A stretch of 34,288 nucleotides of DNA, from the NCBI GenBank assembly GCA_902573045.1, contig CACGIB010000008.1, forward strand, positions 1-34,288, written 5' to 3'. The stretch is from an uncultured Prochlorococcus sp. Lineage in GTDB: Bacteria; Cyanobacteriota; Cyanobacteriia; PCC-6307; Cyanobiaceae. Below the pieces are notes generated by a model. That model made no database searches and was not told the origin of the DNA. It was given only the letters and a program-made list of their open reading frames with translations. The position numbers and the translations under genes were made by a program. This document shows positions 14,768 through 24,612 of this stretch, in pieces (positions within the stretch are counted from its first letter, which is position 1; the number at the start of each line of letters is the position of its first letter).

Positions 14768-15562
14768 TTAGCTAGAGGCTGATGAATAGAATTTTAATGC
14801 AAATAACCAGAACTTTCTAGAAGTAATGACAAATACAATAGAAACAATAACTTCAAGCAATATTTTCCATAATGGAGAAAGACCTAGAAAAACTTCAGAA
14901 GGAATTGTAGTTAAAAATGCAATAGGAATGCAAATACTAAAAAATATTCTTAGATAAAATGAAAATGAATTCAAAGGAAATCTTCCAATATAAAGGAATG
15001 ATCTTAATACTTCTGTGGCATTCCAAGTTTTAACAAACCAAATAGTAGTTGTAGAAATAAAAAACCATAAGCTATATAAAATACAAATTGAACAGATTAT
15101 CGTAATTATCGATAAACTCAGAATACTTAAACTTAAATTTATTTGATTTATTCTTATGCAGAAGAGCAACAAGAAAAATCCAAGCAATATTTCTAAAAAT
15201 CCAGATGGATTTATTTTTTTTAATGAAATAAAAAATTGACTATCAATAGGTTTTAAAAGTACGAAGTCTAATGTTCCTTCTCTTATATGTTTAACTATTT
15301 CTGTAAGATTAGGATTAAACCATGTATTTGTTATTCCATTCAAAATTGTATAAATGCCTTGAATTATTAGTGCCTGTTCAAATTTCCACCCTCCAATATA
15401 TCCACTATTTTGAAAGAAAATAGATAGTAGAAAGATACTTCCAATTAAACTTAAAATTGCAGTAATTAAATCAACTAATATATTTGTCTTGTACTCCAAT
15501 TCAGAAGCTAAAGAAGTATGTAAGAATTTTTTATATACTTTTAGATATTTTCTTAAATTCAT
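14768..15562 (-). CDS. ABC-2 type transporter permease (second subunit)
   Basis: A 264-residue membrane protein with six or so hydrophobic segments and the cytoplasmic amphipathic loop FNPNLTEIVKHIREGTLDFV, which is the coupling-region hallmark of ABC-2 permeases. The TLDFVLLKPID stretch is typical of the COG3694 group found next to COG4586 ATPases. It overlaps the start of the upstream permease gene by 4 bp and forms a three-gene exporter operon with it and the ATPase. The substrate is unknown; related systems export drugs or lipids. Confidence 0.85.
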   Translation of the reverse strand: MNLRKYLKVYKKFLHTSLASELEYKTNILVDLITAILSLIGSIFLLSIFFQNSGYIGGWKFEQALIIQGIYTILNGITNTWFNPNLTEIVKHIREGTLDFVLLKPIDSQFFISLKKINPSGFLEILLGFFLLLFCIRINQINLSLSILSLSIITIICSICILYSLWFFISTTTIWFVKTWNATEVLRSFLYIGRFPLNSFSFYLRIFFSICIPIAFLTTIPSEVFLGLSPLWKILLEVIVSIVFVITSRKFWLFALKFYSSASS

Positions 15563-16353
15563 GACCCCATTGCTGTATATTTTTTCGTTCCTTCAGACCA
15601 GATTTTTTTAAATAATGGGAAAAGTAAAAAAATCCATAGAATTTGCATACTTAAGCCTCCTCTAATATTTGTTTCATTACCTGACAGTAAGTTCGCAGGA
15701 AAATCAATTAAATATGGAAAAGGAGTCAAATAAATCCAAGATTTAACGTATTGGGGAAATGAAACTATTGGTGCTAAAAGACCTGAGAGAAATAAAGTTG
15801 GAATAAATAACAACCTTTCTATCGATGATGCTTTCTCTGTCCAGAAACATAGACATGCAACTATTGATTGGATTAAAAATTGAATCAAGAAGGATAAGAA
15901 AGTAGATACTATCGATAAGAGTAAAATACCTAAATTTGGTATCCATATACTTTCTGGATTAAAAATAAAAAAGAAAAATGCGATTATTAGTGCGAAAGGA
16001 AATCTTGTTATTTGTTCAGCAAGATGTTGTGCAAAATATCTAAAAAATGGATTTAAAGGTTGGATTAAATACGGAGATACTTTCCCCATAAGAGAATCCT
16101 CTTCAAAACTAAATACAACCCAAACTACAGAAAACTGTCTTACAAAAAAAGCACATAAGAAATACCTAGAAAGCAATACATCACTAATGTTTATGGATTC
16201 ATTTAGATTATTATTTGTCCAAATATTTAACATGAAAAAAGGAATAATCCCTGAAATTGCCCATAATGCAATTTCTACCCTATATTCCAACATGTTTGAA
16301 TATTGGACTTTTAATAAGGTGAATATTTTATGGTTAATCAAATTAGATATCAT
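15559..16353 (-). CDS. ABC-2 type transporter permease (first subunit)
   Basis: A 264-residue partner permease with six hydrophobic segments. The loop EEDSLMGKVSPYLIQPLNPF near residues 83-103 corresponds to the G.LS..LL.P.. coupling segment of ABC-2 permeases (COG4587 type). Its start overlaps the ATPase gene by 11 bp and its stop overlaps the next permease by 4 bp, so the three products are translated together and probably form one ATP-driven exporter of two different permeases and an ATPase dimer. Confidence 0.85.
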   Translation of the reverse strand: MISNLINHKIFTLLKVQYSNMLEYRVEIALWAISGIIPFFMLNIWTNNNLNESINISDVLLSRYFLCAFFVRQFSVVWVVFSFEEDSLMGKVSPYLIQPLNPFFRYFAQHLAEQITRFPFALIIAFFFFIFNPESIWIPNLGILLLSIVSTFLSFLIQFLIQSIVACLCFWTEKASSIERLLFIPTLFLSGLLAPIVSFPQYVKSWIYLTPFPYLIDFPANLLSGNETNIRGGLSMQILWIFLLFPLFKKIWSEGTKKYTAMGS

Positions 16354-17338
16354 AATCTTTTTTGTTTAATATCTTCCCAATAACTTCATCTATGGGTGGT
16401 TCATTTATAAAAAGGTCTTCAATATCAAAATTGTTTAGGATAGTTTTTAGTGAAGAGGTAATAGAGTTGTTTTCAATTTTTATAGTGATTTCATTCTTAA
16501 TTTTATTTTTAACGGTAAAACCGGAATTTTCTAATTTAATTGCATCCTCTTCTGAGCGACAAACTATTAATATTTCTTTAACAGGAGAAAGTTTTTTTAA
16601 TAATAGGTCAAGTTTTCCATCATATGATATTGCCCCTTCGTGCACACATATAACTCTCTTGCATAGCGATGTAATATCTTTCATATAATGACTTGTTAGG
16701 CATATCGTTGCATTAGTTTCCTTATTGTATTTTTGAAGGAATTTTCTTAAATTTCTCTGTGCATTAATATCTAATCCAAGTGTCGGCTCGTCTAAAAATA
16801 GAATATTTGGTTCATGTATCAAAGCTGCTAGTAATTCTGATTTCATACGCTGACCTAGTGAGAGTTTTCTTACAGGTATGAATAGCTCTTTATCAATTTC
16901 AAGCATTTCCGATAGTTTTTTTATTCTCTTTTTAGCTTCGAACTTATCTAAGTCATATATTGATGCATTCAAAAAGAATGATTCAATTGGCGGAAGATCC
17001 CAAATAAGCTGTTGCTTTTGTCCCATTATTAAGGTGATATTCTTTAGGAAATTTTCTTTTCTCCTGAATGGTAAGTAGCCTGAAACTAAAATCGAACCTT
17101 TACTTGGATAAATTAAACCACAAAGCATTTTTAATATTGTTGTTTTCCCAGCTCCATTAGCACCTAGAAAACCTACTATTTCTCCTTCCTTAATTTCAAA
17201 ACTTATATCTTTTATAACTTTTAAACTTTTTGTTTGTCTTCTAAAAAAATGTTTAATTGTTCCTTTTAAGCCTGGTTCTTTGGAAGAGATATCAAATGAC
17301 TTAGATAAATTTCTTACATCAATAATATTTTGTACCAT
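16343..17338 (-). CDS. ABC transporter ATP-binding protein of ABC-2 exporter
   Basis: A 331-residue ATPase with Walker A GANGAGKT (residues 59-66), Q-loop near IMGQKQQ, signature LSLGQRMKSE (159-168), Walker B ILFLDEPTLGLD (179-190) and the H-loop in LTSHYMKD. A C-terminal extension of about 100 residues is usual for the COG4586 group. Together with two ABC-2 permeases it should drive export of an unidentified hydrophobic molecule. The promoter must lie in the 73-bp gap after the DUF2862 gene. Confidence 0.92.
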   Translation of the reverse strand: MVQNIIDVRNLSKSFDISSKEPGLKGTIKHFFRRQTKSLKVIKDISFEIKEGEIVGFLGANGAGKTTILKMLCGLIYPSKGSILVSGYLPFRRKENFLKNITLIMGQKQQLIWDLPPIESFFLNASIYDLDKFEAKKRIKKLSEMLEIDKELFIPVRKLSLGQRMKSELLAALIHEPNILFLDEPTLGLDINAQRNLRKFLQKYNKETNATICLTSHYMKDITSLCKRVICVHEGAISYDGKLDLLLKKLSPVKEILIVCRSEEDAIKLENSGFTVKNKIKNEITIKIENNSITSSLKTILNNFDIEDLFINEPPIDEVIGKILNKKDYDI

Positions 17339-17411
17339 TTAAATTTTTAATTGCTGAAATTTTATATTTAGATTGTTAAATTACTTTTATTTTAGAAAAT
17401 TTTTTAACCAA

Positions 17412-17801
17412 TTAAAAAATATCTTTAAACGATACAACCAACCAGATAAAAAAGTTAATTGGATTAAGTAACTCGCCTACCTTATTTTTATTTTCATAAT
17501 TTAATCCTCTTAAAAAATCAAATATAAAATTACTATTTTCTTTTTTATCATTATTTTTTTTAATTACATTACCATTTTCGTCGAGAAGATCAATCTCATC
17601 CTCAAAAAACCATTGCTCTTTTCCATTAGATAATTGCAAGACAACCCCAATACCTTTTCCATCAGTTATTCTGAAATCACTTATCTTACCCAATGAAGAA
17701 GCATTTATCGCATCAATAGTTTCTTTGGTAAGTCTATCCTTAGATAGTTCTAGGTTAACTTGAACAGAATTACCTATCTTAACCTTATCTAAAATTGACA
17801 T
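17412..17801 (-). CDS. DUF2862 domain protein
   Basis: A 129-residue protein. Residues 1-75 have the DUF2862 features: a leading KIGNSVQVNLELSKDRL strand pair, then ISDFRITDGKGIGVVLQLSN and KEQWFFEDEIDLLDENG, a small beta-barrel seen across cyanobacteria and plastids. The C-terminal 50 residues end in a hydrophobic helix NPINFFIWLVVSF, so this copy may be attached to a membrane. The function is unknown. A near-consensus TATAAT element (17813-17818) lies just upstream. Confidence 0.75.
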   Translation of the reverse strand: MSILDKVKIGNSVQVNLELSKDRLTKETIDAINASSLGKISDFRITDGKGIGVVLQLSNGKEQWFFEDEIDLLDENGNVIKKNNDKKENSNFIFDFLRGLNYENKNKVGELLNPINFFIWLVVSFKDIF

Positions 17802-17812
17802 TTTTTTAGGTT

Positions 17813-17818
17813 ATTATA
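17813..17818 (-). promoter_or_regulatory. -10 element for the DUF2862 gene
   Basis: The minus strand reads TATAAT, ending 11 bases before the ATG at 17801, so the expected 5' untranslated region is only about 4-5 bases. It is flanked by the short inverted repeat TAGGT...ACCTA, which could be chance or a small operator. No convincing -35 is visible. Confidence 0.45.
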
Positions 17819-17873
17819 CCTAGTGATAAAAGATTTATGCGATTAATTCAGAATTGTTGATTTATTTCAATAA

Positions 17874-18020
17874 TTACGACTTTTTGAAAACTGCTTCAAG
17901 GATTCTCTTTATTGAAATGGTTAATACTCTCAAAAAGACAAAAAACAGACCTAACCAACCTAATATGACAGCTATTGATAACATGCTTGAACCTAAATCA
18001 CGCTGTAGAAAATTATGCAT
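17874..18020 (-). CDS. small one-helix membrane protein, 48 aa
   Basis: The minus strand encodes a 48-residue protein: a short polar start (MHNFLQRDLGSSM), one transmembrane helix (about residues 14-35, SIAVILGWLGLFFVFLRVLT) and a basic amphipathic end (ISIKRILEAVFKKS). The clean helix-plus-basic-tail design and the ordinary codons support a real gene. It lies 72 bp upstream of the DUF2862 gene. The family is not recognised. Confidence 0.65.
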   Translation of the reverse strand: MHNFLQRDLGSSMLSIAVILGWLGLFFVFLRVLTISIKRILEAVFKKS

Positions 18021-18180
18021 ATAATTTTTCTAAATCATATAAACTACACTCTACTTTATTAAATTACTTATTAAAGATGTAAATGTTCCAAATTCAGATT
18101 TTTTTAAATTCTTTTTTAATGGCTTATTTAATAGATATGATTTGTGAGTTAAAATTTAGTTAGAAAATTAATTGAATATT

Positions 18181-18282
18181 TTGGACCTATCTTTGAATTC
18201 ATACATTGGAATACTTTTTATCATTACTGGCCTGATAGTTAGAGTTGACTTTAAATTCTCTATTCAAAAAGATCTTAAATAA
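18181..18282 (+). CDS. possible small membrane protein, 33 aa, TTG start
   Basis: A 33-codon frame from a TTG encodes one hydrophobic helix (SYIGILFIITGLIVRVDF) and a short charged tail. There is no ATG in this frame and no Shine-Dalgarno, so the call is weak. It is the only coding-like signal in the 18021-18354 gap besides the tRNA terminator. Confidence 0.3.
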   Translation: MDLSLNSYIGILFIITGLIVRVDFKFSIQKDLK

Positions 18283-18354
18283 TTTTTAATAAACTTTTTT
18301 AGTTAAGACGTTTTTAATCTTGATTTTATAATTGCTGTTACTAATGCAAAAACT

Positions 18355-18379
18355 AAAAAAAGCAGCTTTAAAGCTGCTT
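18355..18379 (-). terminator. terminator of the tRNA-fMet gene
   Basis: A perfect 20-base palindrome (18360-18379, arms AAGCAGC and GCTGCTT around TTTAAA) is followed on the minus strand by a T run (18361-18355). It lies 5 bp past the tRNA 3' end. Confidence 0.85.
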
Positions 18380-18384
18380 ATAAA

Positions 18385-18461
<77 letters not shown>

Positions 18462-18506
18462 ACATATACATAGCATACATCTGAAAGGGGTTATTTTTCC
18501 TGTTTT

Positions 18507-19472
18507 TTAGGATTCTTGGAATTTTACTTTACCTTTAACTTCAAGTCGCACACCTTCAGGAAAATTAAACACCTTTTCTTCGATGTCTTGAATTCTTAAG
18601 TCAGATATCCACTCTAACTGTTTTAGCAAGTGAAGACTAACAGCATGTTTTGCTCTTTTTGAACCGTCTTCAACTTTTAAAGCTAAACCCATACCTTCAT
18701 TTACTTTACATAGACACTGTATTCCCTCGGCTCCACCTTTACCTATAACATTACCATGAGAAGCTTTAATTATTTCTGTATCAAATTTATTGTTATCACT
18801 TATCATTATTGGGTTTATAGTCATAGCTCTACTGATTTGTTCTAATTCAGCATTTTCGGAACTGCTCAGCAGTGAATATAACCTGGACATTTCTAGTAGT
18901 TTTAAATAAAGAGTGGGTGCACCACAATCATCACGTTCTGCGTTTATTTCAGATGCCGGGATTTCAAGTAATTCAGAAACAATTCTGAATATTTCTATTT
19001 GAAGAGGATGATCCCCCTTTAAGTAACTATCTAAAGGCCAACCCATTTTTTTGCATGTAGCTAAAAAAGCAGCATGTTTACCTGAACAATTATGTTCTAA
19101 TGGACTTGTCTTTGATTTTGGGCATTTCAGATTATTAATGTCAATGTCATATTCCCATAAAATTTTGAAGGCTTCTCTGGAATGTAGTTTGGATCCAGTA
19201 TGTGAGCCACATGCTAATGCGATTGATTTAGATTCATTTTTGATTTTTGATGCAGCCCCACTGCTAACAAAAGGTATTGCCTGAAAGGGTTTTAATGCCG
19301 ACCTTATGAAACTTTTATATTCTGGATTTCCTGCGCACATTAAAACCCTGCCTTTTTTGTCTGTTATAACAGCATGAATTTTATGAATCGACTCAATATT
19401 TGATCCTCTCATTAAAGTCGCTTGCAAAGGAGGATTATTAGAAGTATAAAGGTTTTTAAAATTTGGACTCAT
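18507..19472 (-). CDS. asparaginase (L-asparaginase II / ReAII-like family)
   Basis: A 321-residue protein of the asparaginase family COG4448: the N-terminal MRGSNIESIHKIHAVI, IRSALKPFQAIPFV and ALACGSHTGSKLH, then LEHNCSGKHAAFLATC near residues 125-140 and AERDDCGAPTLYL, conserved in this group, which is unrelated to the Thr-nucleophile type I/II enzymes. It should hydrolyse Asn to Asp and ammonia, feeding nitrogen back. No signal peptide is seen, so it is cytoplasmic. Its ATG follows the CGLD27-like gene's stop directly (TAAATG), and it is the last gene of the DUF3318 operon. Confidence 0.87.
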   Translation of the reverse strand: MSPNFKNLYTSNNPPLQATLMRGSNIESIHKIHAVITDKKGRVLMCAGNPEYKSFIRSALKPFQAIPFVSSGAASKIKNESKSIALACGSHTGSKLHSREAFKILWEYDIDINNLKCPKSKTSPLEHNCSGKHAAFLATCKKMGWPLDSYLKGDHPLQIEIFRIVSELLEIPASEINAERDDCGAPTLYLKLLEMSRLYSLLSSSENAELEQISRAMTINPIMISDNNKFDTEIIKASHGNVIGKGGAEGIQCLCKVNEGMGLALKVEDGSKRAKHAVSLHLLKQLEWISDLRIQDIEEKVFNFPEGVRLEVKGKVKFQES

Positions 19473-19966
19473 TTAGAAATTATTATATTGAAAAATCAAA
19501 ATGCCTGACAAGGCTAAGACTGAAATAATAGAAAAAATTTGAATTAAATTTTTTAAAATAGGCTTTACTTCAATTGATGCAATAAGTGATTCTTTTTCTT
19601 TCAAAACTATAGGCTTCTCCCATACTTGACCGTCATACCAACCTGATTCTTCGTATTCAACTCGTGCAGAAGTTAATCTCTTAAATACATGATTCCAACC
19701 TAGATATAACCTTATAGAAATCAAGAGAGGGATTGATAAGCTACTAAAAAAACTTAATAAAATGTACCTTAAAAGGGATGATTTGAAATATACACTTCCT
19801 GAAGAAATAACAAGAAATAGAACAAAAGCTCCTACCCAAAATTTAATTAATATAAATATTAGTGTTTTTTTGTTTTTGGCCAAGAAAAAATTCTGGATTT
19901 TGATAATTCTATGAATTCATTTGTGGGTTGTTGCTCTCTAGGGACAGGACATTTAGATTCGTTCAT
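19473..19966 (-). pseudogene. CGLD27-like (DUF1230) gene split by a frameshift in an A run
   Basis: Two frames together give a complete 164-residue DUF1230 protein. The first (19859-19966) starts at ATG and encodes MNESKCPVPREQQPTNEF..FSWPKTKK, the family's hallmark CPVP.EQ.P.NE start, then hits a stop after one more codon. The second (19473-19883) continues TLIFILIKFWVG, two membrane helices, YLGWNHVFKRL, YEESGWYDGQVWEKP and SIEVKPIL, all family landmarks. They join if the run of seven A (19871-19865, minus strand) is read as eight. Possible causes are a sequencing or assembly error, a true mutation, or slippage during transcription or translation. CGLD27-type proteins are membrane proteins of cyanobacteria and chloroplasts. 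A TTG-started 136-aa product lacks the conserved start. Confidence 0.8.
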
Positions 19967-19976
19967 AAAATAATAA

Positions 19977-20327
19977 TTATGGAAATATAAGATTATCTCC
20001 ATTACTCCAGAACGATTCAAGATCATAAAATTTTCTTATTTCTGGTTGAAAAATATTTACAATTAAATCACCATAATCAAGTAAAGCCCATTTTGCCTCG
20101 TTAAAACCCTCTTTTCTTATCGGTTCAATTTTAGCTTTTTCTCTCAACTCGCCTTCTACAGAGTTACTAATAGATCTAACTTGCACATCAGATAATCCTT
20201 CTGCAATTAAAATCCATTCACTTATGAATGATACCCTGTCAATTTTTATAAGTTTTATATCTTTTGCTTTTTTTTCATCACATGCTCTAGCTGCCATTAA
20301 AACTAAATTTTTACTGTCCATAAACAT
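19977..20327 (-). CDS. rsfS: ribosome silencing factor RsfS (Iojap family)
   Basis: A 116-residue Iojap/RsfS protein: ARACDEKKAKDIKLIKID at residues 13-30, then SEWILIAEGLSDVQVRSISN, which fits the family's strand-helix core, the middle EGFNEAKWALLDYGDLIVNIF (the W-x-L-x-D-Y/F-G-D-x-x-V-x-x-F hallmark), and FYDLESFWSNG near the end. RsfS binds L14 on the large subunit and blocks subunit joining in starvation. The 5' end overlaps the DUF3318 gene by 17 bp (11 if the second Met is used), so translation is coupled. Confidence 0.92.
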   Translation of the reverse strand: MFMDSKNLVLMAARACDEKKAKDIKLIKIDRVSFISEWILIAEGLSDVQVRSISNSVEGELREKAKIEPIRKEGFNEAKWALLDYGDLIVNIFQPEIRKFYDLESFWSNGDNLIFP

Positions 20328-20949
20328 TTTCGCTTGAGACTGATTTTTCTGAACCTTCTTGCTGAGATAATTCTGACCTGGCTTTTTCAGCGCTTTTTCT
20401 TAAGGCATCTAATCTATTCTCAAAGAAACTTCTTTTTTTCTTTTTTCGAGTTTTCTCTATTAACTCCTTTAATGCTCCTCCAAGACTTTTATAAGCATTT
20501 GGAATACTATATCCAAATCTACAAGCAAGATCTATTGCTCTTTCATCTGCAAAAATTGCATCTTGAAGTTTTTTTTCGGAATTATTTTTTATGTATAATC
20601 TATACCCCGCAAAACTTGATAAACCAAGGGCTAGTAATAATAGTAGCCCATCTTGCACCCACAACTCTCCTATCGCTCCTCCAAGCCCTATTGCAAGAGC
20701 TGCCATCTCCCATCCGTCTCTGGGAATTGTGTCATTTTGAATTTTCCCAACTTCGTGCCAAAATAATAGATTTCTGTGGTCAATTGCAAAGTTATCCCAT
20801 TCATCTAGATCTATTTGAATTTCAACTTCGTCGCGACCAATTTCCTCAAGTGTTATCAGAGGTGGGTCTATAGCAGCAGCGGCTTCAACAAATACCCAAC
20901 TTTCATTCTCTGGAGGCAACAAACTTTTAAGTCGCTGAAGTTCGCTCAT
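20311..20949 (-). CDS. DUF3318 domain protein
   Basis: A 212-residue protein with an N-terminal soluble part (LLPPENESWVFVEAAAA; IQIDLDEWDNFAIDHRNLLF; WHEVGKIQ), a two-helix membrane part (MAALAIGLGGAIGELW; LLLLALGLSSFAGYRLY), and a basic, coiled C-terminus (ELIEKTRKKKKRSFFENRLD). The family is cyanobacterial and its role is unknown, although the HEVGKIQ piece resembles a zinc-peptidase motif (HExxK rather than HExxH). It heads the operon with rsfS, the CGLD27-like gene and asparaginase. Its start is 108 bp from divergent carB. Confidence 0.8.
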   Translation of the reverse strand: MSELQRLKSLLPPENESWVFVEAAAAIDPPLITLEEIGRDEVEIQIDLDEWDNFAIDHRNLLFWHEVGKIQNDTIPRDGWEMAALAIGLGGAIGELWVQDGLLLLLALGLSSFAGYRLYIKNNSEKKLQDAIFADERAIDLACRFGYSIPNAYKSLGGALKELIEKTRKKKKRSFFENRLDALRKSAEKARSELSQQEGSEKSVSSENVYGQ

Positions 20950-21057
20950 AAAAAATTAATTTCTTTCAATACTATAGAAACAAATGTTGCTTTTCAAGTA
21001 ACTTGATTAACATCTGATGATTTATAAGTAGCATGAAATAAATAATGCTTTTAAATT

Positions 21058-24000
21058 ATGCCTCAAAGAGGTGATCTTAAAAAAATTCTTATTCTTGGAT
21101 CAGGACCTATTGTTATTGGACAAGCATGCGAATTTGATTACTCTGGCACTCAAGCTTGTAAAGCTTTAAGAAATGCTGGTTATGAAATTATCTTGATAAA
21201 CTCAAATCCAGCATCAATAATGACTGATCCTGATATCGCAAGTAAAACATATATTGAGCCTTTGACTACTGAAATCGTTTCTCAGATAATTTTAAGAGAA
21301 AAACCTGATGCTATTCTTCCCACTATGGGTGGTCAAACTGCTTTGAACTTAGCAGTTAAATTATCAGAATCAGATTTTTTAAAAAAAAATAATGTTGAAT
21401 TAATTGGTGCTGATTTAAGAGCTATTAATAAAGCTGAAGATAGAAAATTGTTTAAAGAATCGATGGAGAAAATAAATGTTAATGTTTGCCCATCTGGGAT
21501 AGCATCTAATTTAGATGAAGCTAAGGAGGTATCAAAAAAAATTAATTCTTATCCTCTTATAATAAGACCTGCATTCACTTTAGGTGGAGTAGGAGGTGGA
21601 ATTGCTTTTAATCTTGAAGAATTTGTCGAATTGTGCCAGTCAGGTTTAGAGGAAAGTCCAAGTAATCAAATATTGATTGAAAAATCACTTATTGGATGGA
21701 AGGAGTTTGAACTTGAGGTAATGAGAGATACTGCAGATAATGTCGTAATAGTTTGCAGTATTGAAAATTTAGACCCAATGGGGGTCCACACTGGAGATTC
21801 AATTACTGTTGCTCCCGCACAGACCTTAACCGATAAGGAGTATCAGAGATTGAGAGACTTGTCATTGAAAATAATTAGAGAGGTAGGAGTTGAAACTGGA
21901 GGAAGTAATATTCAATTCGCAATAAATCCATCTAACGGAGAAGTAATAGTCATAGAAATGAATCCTCGTGTGAGTAGATCATCTGCTTTGGCAAGTAAAG
22001 CAACTGGATTCCCGATAGCCAAGATCGCAGCTTTATTATCTGTAGGCTATACACTTGATGAGATTATTAATGATATTACAAAAAAAACACCTGCATGTTT
22101 TGAACCATCAATTGATTATGTAGTAACCAAGATTCCTCGGTTTGCATTCGAAAAGTTTAAAGGCACGTCAAATACTTTAAGTACTGCGATGAAATCGGTG
22201 GGTGAGTCAATGGCTATTGGTCGTTCTTTTGAAGAATCATTTCAGAAAGCATTAAGGTCGTTAGAAGTTGGTGTTTTTGGATGGGAATGTGATTTTCTGG
22301 ATGAATTTAAGAACGAGAGTCACATAATGAATACACTAAGAAATCCAACATCTGAAAGAATTCTCATAGTTAAAAAAGCTATGCAGTTTGGGAAAACTAA
22401 TTCTTATATTCAAGAAATTACAAATATAGATTTATGGTTTATAGAAAAACTACGTAATATCTTTAATTTTGAAAATGATTTTTTGAGAGAAAAAGATCTT
22501 TATGATCTAGACAGAGATTTGATGCTTCATGCTAAACAATTGGGCTTTTCAGATCAACAAATAGCAAAGTTGACTAATTCTGAGTTTTTTGAAGTGAGAA
22601 GATATAGAAAAACCCTTAATATAATACCGATTTATAAAACTGTTGATACTTGTTCAGCAGAGTTCTCATCCTCAACTCCTTATCACTATTCAACTTACGA
22701 AGAATCATTTTTTAATTTAAATTCTCAAATTTTTGATTGCGAAATTTCAGAAAATAATAAATCAAAAAAAATAATGATTCTTGGAGGAGGTCCAAATAGA
22801 ATTGGTCAGGGAATAGAATTTGATTACTGTTGTTGCCATGCTTCATATCAAGCCTCTACAAATGGTTATAAAACAATAATGGTTAATAGTAACCCTGAAA
22901 CTGTATCAACAGATTATGATACTAGCGATATTTTATATTTTGAGCCTGTAACTTTGGAGGATGTGCTCAACATAATAGAAGTTGAAAAACCTTATGGTTT
23001 GATTGTTCAATTTGGGGGGCAAACTCCACTGAAATTGTCATTACCATTATTTGAGTGGCTTAAATCTGATGACGGCGTAAGAACTGGATCAAAAATTCTT
23101 GGGACTTCTCCAATTTCTATTGATATAGCTGAAAACAGAGAGGAATTTACAAAAATACTTGAAGAATTAAGTATTAGGCAACCTTCAAATGGTACAGCTC
23201 ACAATCTAAGTGAAGCGGAAAAAGTAGCAAAAAATATTGGTTTCCCCTTGGTTGTAAGACCCTCTTATGTTTTAGGAGGTAGGGGAATGGAAATTGTTAA
23301 AGATGAGAATGAATTATCGAGATACATCTCAGAAGCAGTAAAGGTGTCGCCTAATCATCCAATCCTTCTCGACCAATATTTGAATAATGCTATTGAGATA
23401 GATGTTGATGCATTATGTGATTCAGAAGGTTCGGTTGTAATTGCTGGTCTAATGGAACATGTGGAACCTGCAGGAATTCATTCAGGAGATTCAGCTTGTT
23501 GTTTACCATCCATTTCTCTTTCAACTTCCACAATAAATAATGTAAAGAACTGGACTAAATTAATTGCAAAAAGATTAAATGTTGTTGGTTTAATCAATTT
23601 GCAATTTGCAGTGACAAATTCAAATAATCAAGAAAACAAATTATTTATTCTTGAAGCAAATCCAAGAGCTTCGAGAACAGTCCCATTTGTTTCAAAGGCA
23701 ATAGGTAAACCAGTTGCAAAATTAGCTACACAGTTAATGCAAGGTTTTACATTGGAAGAAATTAATTTTACCAAAGAATTTTCTCCAAAATATCAGGCAG
23801 TAAAAGAAGCTGTTTTGCCCTTCAAAAGATTTCCTGGATCTGATACACTTCTAGGCCCAGAAATGAGATCTACTGGGGAAGTAATGGGTTTAGCTAAAGA
23901 TTTTGGAATTGCTTATGCCAAGTCTGAATTAGCAGCAGGAAATGGTGTCCCCTCTGAAGGAGTGGCGTTTCTGTCTACAAATGATTTAGATAAAAAAAAT

Positions 24001-24354
24001 CTTGAAGAAGTTGCCAGGGAATTGTTGATTTTAGGATTTAAATTAATCGCAACAAAAGGTACTGCTGCATACTTGCTAAATTTAGGAATACAAGTTGAAG
24101 AAGTGCTAAAAGTTCATGAAGGTAGACCAAATATTGAGGACTTAATTCGTTCTGGCCTTGTTCAATTGGTAATTAATACTCCGATAGGATCTCAGGCTCT
24201 TTATGACGACACATATTTAAGACGTGCTGCTTTAGAATACAACATTCCAACTTTTACAACTATTCCTGGAGCAAAGGCAGCTATTAAAGCAATCAAAGCG
24301 TTGCAAAGTAATAAAATTGATACTTACTCTCTACAAGAAATCCATAATTATTGA
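21058..24354 (+). CDS. carB: carbamoyl-phosphate synthase large subunit
   Basis: A 1098-residue CarB of normal length: two homologous ATP-grasp synthetase halves and a C-terminal allosteric domain. The first half has [20 protein letters not shown] near residue 14 and [11 protein letters not shown]; the second has [20 protein letters not shown] and [10 protein letters not shown]. The ATP-binding GGQTALN and GGQTPLKLS repeats and the [18 protein letters not shown] and [17 protein letters not shown] segments are intact. The end ([20 protein letters not shown]...VNTP) is the MGS regulatory domain. With CarA it makes carbamoyl phosphate for pyrimidines and arginine. carA is not in this window. Confidence 0.98.
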   Translation: MPQRGDLKKILILGSGPIVIGQACEFDYSGTQACKALRNAGYEIILINSNPASIMTDPDIASKTYIEPLTTEIVSQIILREKPDAILPTMGGQTALNLAVKLSESDFLKKNNVELIGADLRAINKAEDRKLFKESMEKINVNVCPSGIASNLDEAKEVSKKINSYPLIIRPAFTLGGVGGGIAFNLEEFVELCQSGLEESPSNQILIEKSLIGWKEFELEVMRDTADNVVIVCSIENLDPMGVHTGDSITVAPAQTLTDKEYQRLRDLSLKIIREVGVETGGSNIQFAINPSNGEVIVIEMNPRVSRSSALASKATGFPIAKIAALLSVGYTLDEIINDITKKTPACFEPSIDYVVTKIPRFAFEKFKGTSNTLSTAMKSVGESMAIGRSFEESFQKALRSLEVGVFGWECDFLDEFKNESHIMNTLRNPTSERILIVKKAMQFGKTNSYIQEITNIDLWFIEKLRNIFNFENDFLREKDLYDLDRDLMLHAKQLGFSDQQIAKLTNSEFFEVRRYRKTLNIIPIYKTVDTCSAEFSSSTPYHYSTYEESFFNLNSQIFDCEISENNKSKKIMILGGGPNRIGQGIEFDYCCCHASYQASTNGYKTIMVNSNPETVSTDYDTSDILYFEPVTLEDVLNIIEVEKPYGLIVQFGGQTPLKLSLPLFEWLKSDDGVRTGSKILGTSPISIDIAENREEFTKILEELSIRQPSNGTAHNLSEAEKVAKNIGFPLVVRPSYVLGGRGMEIVKDENELSRYISEAVKVSPNHPILLDQYLNNAIEIDVDALCDSEGSVVIAGLMEHVEPAGIHSGDSACCLPSISLSTSTINNVKNWTKLIAKRLNVVGLINLQFAVTNSNNQENKLFILEANPRASRTVPFVSKAIGKPVAKLATQLMQGFTLEEINFTKEFSPKYQAVKEAVLPFKRFPGSDTLLGPEMRSTGEVMGLAKDFGIAYAKSELAAGNGVPSEGVAFLSTNDLDKKNLEEVARELLILGFKLIATKGTAAYLLNLGIQVEEVLKVHEGRPNIEDLIRSGLVQLVINTPIGSQALYDDTYLRRAALEYNIPTFTTIPGAKAAIKAIKALQSNKIDTYSLQEIHNY

Positions 24355-24358
24355 AATA

Positions 24359-24577
24359 TTATTCTAAGTTCTTTAGTTTTTCTCTTAATTGATCAACTAA
24401 TGTGTTTCGACTAATTGAGAGTAGTTTTAATGTATCTTGATACATTTTGAGTTGGGTTTCCGCTATTTGTAATTTTTTAATAGATTCTTTTACTTCATTA
24501 GAAAGTTCATTTATTAAATATTTTTTCCCTTCAAAGGTTAAAACTGGATTTGAAGAATCATTTGTGTTTTCGTTCAT
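24359..24577 (-). CDS. small coiled-coil protein, DUF6447-like
   Basis: A 72-residue protein: a short strand pair (PVLTFEGKKYLINELSNEV) followed by one long Leu-rich helix to the end (about residues 29-71). The layout resembles small proteins assigned to DUF6447, though that is from memory of the pattern. It converges on carB with a 4-bp gap and lies just downstream of the ABC exporter gene on the same strand, 35 bp away. Confidence 0.55.
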   Translation of the reverse strand: MNENTNDSSNPVLTFEGKKYLINELSNEVKESIKKLQIAETQLKMYQDTLKLLSISRNTLVDQLREKLKNLE

Positions 24578-24612
24578 GGATAAAACTTTTTTTAATTAAT
24601 AAAATAGAGTTT

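Noticed and set aside
20334..20873. A 179-aa open frame on the plus strand
   Set aside because: It lies antisense to the DUF3318 gene, whose product has clear domains and operon context; the plus frame encodes low-complexity Phe/Leu-rich sequence.
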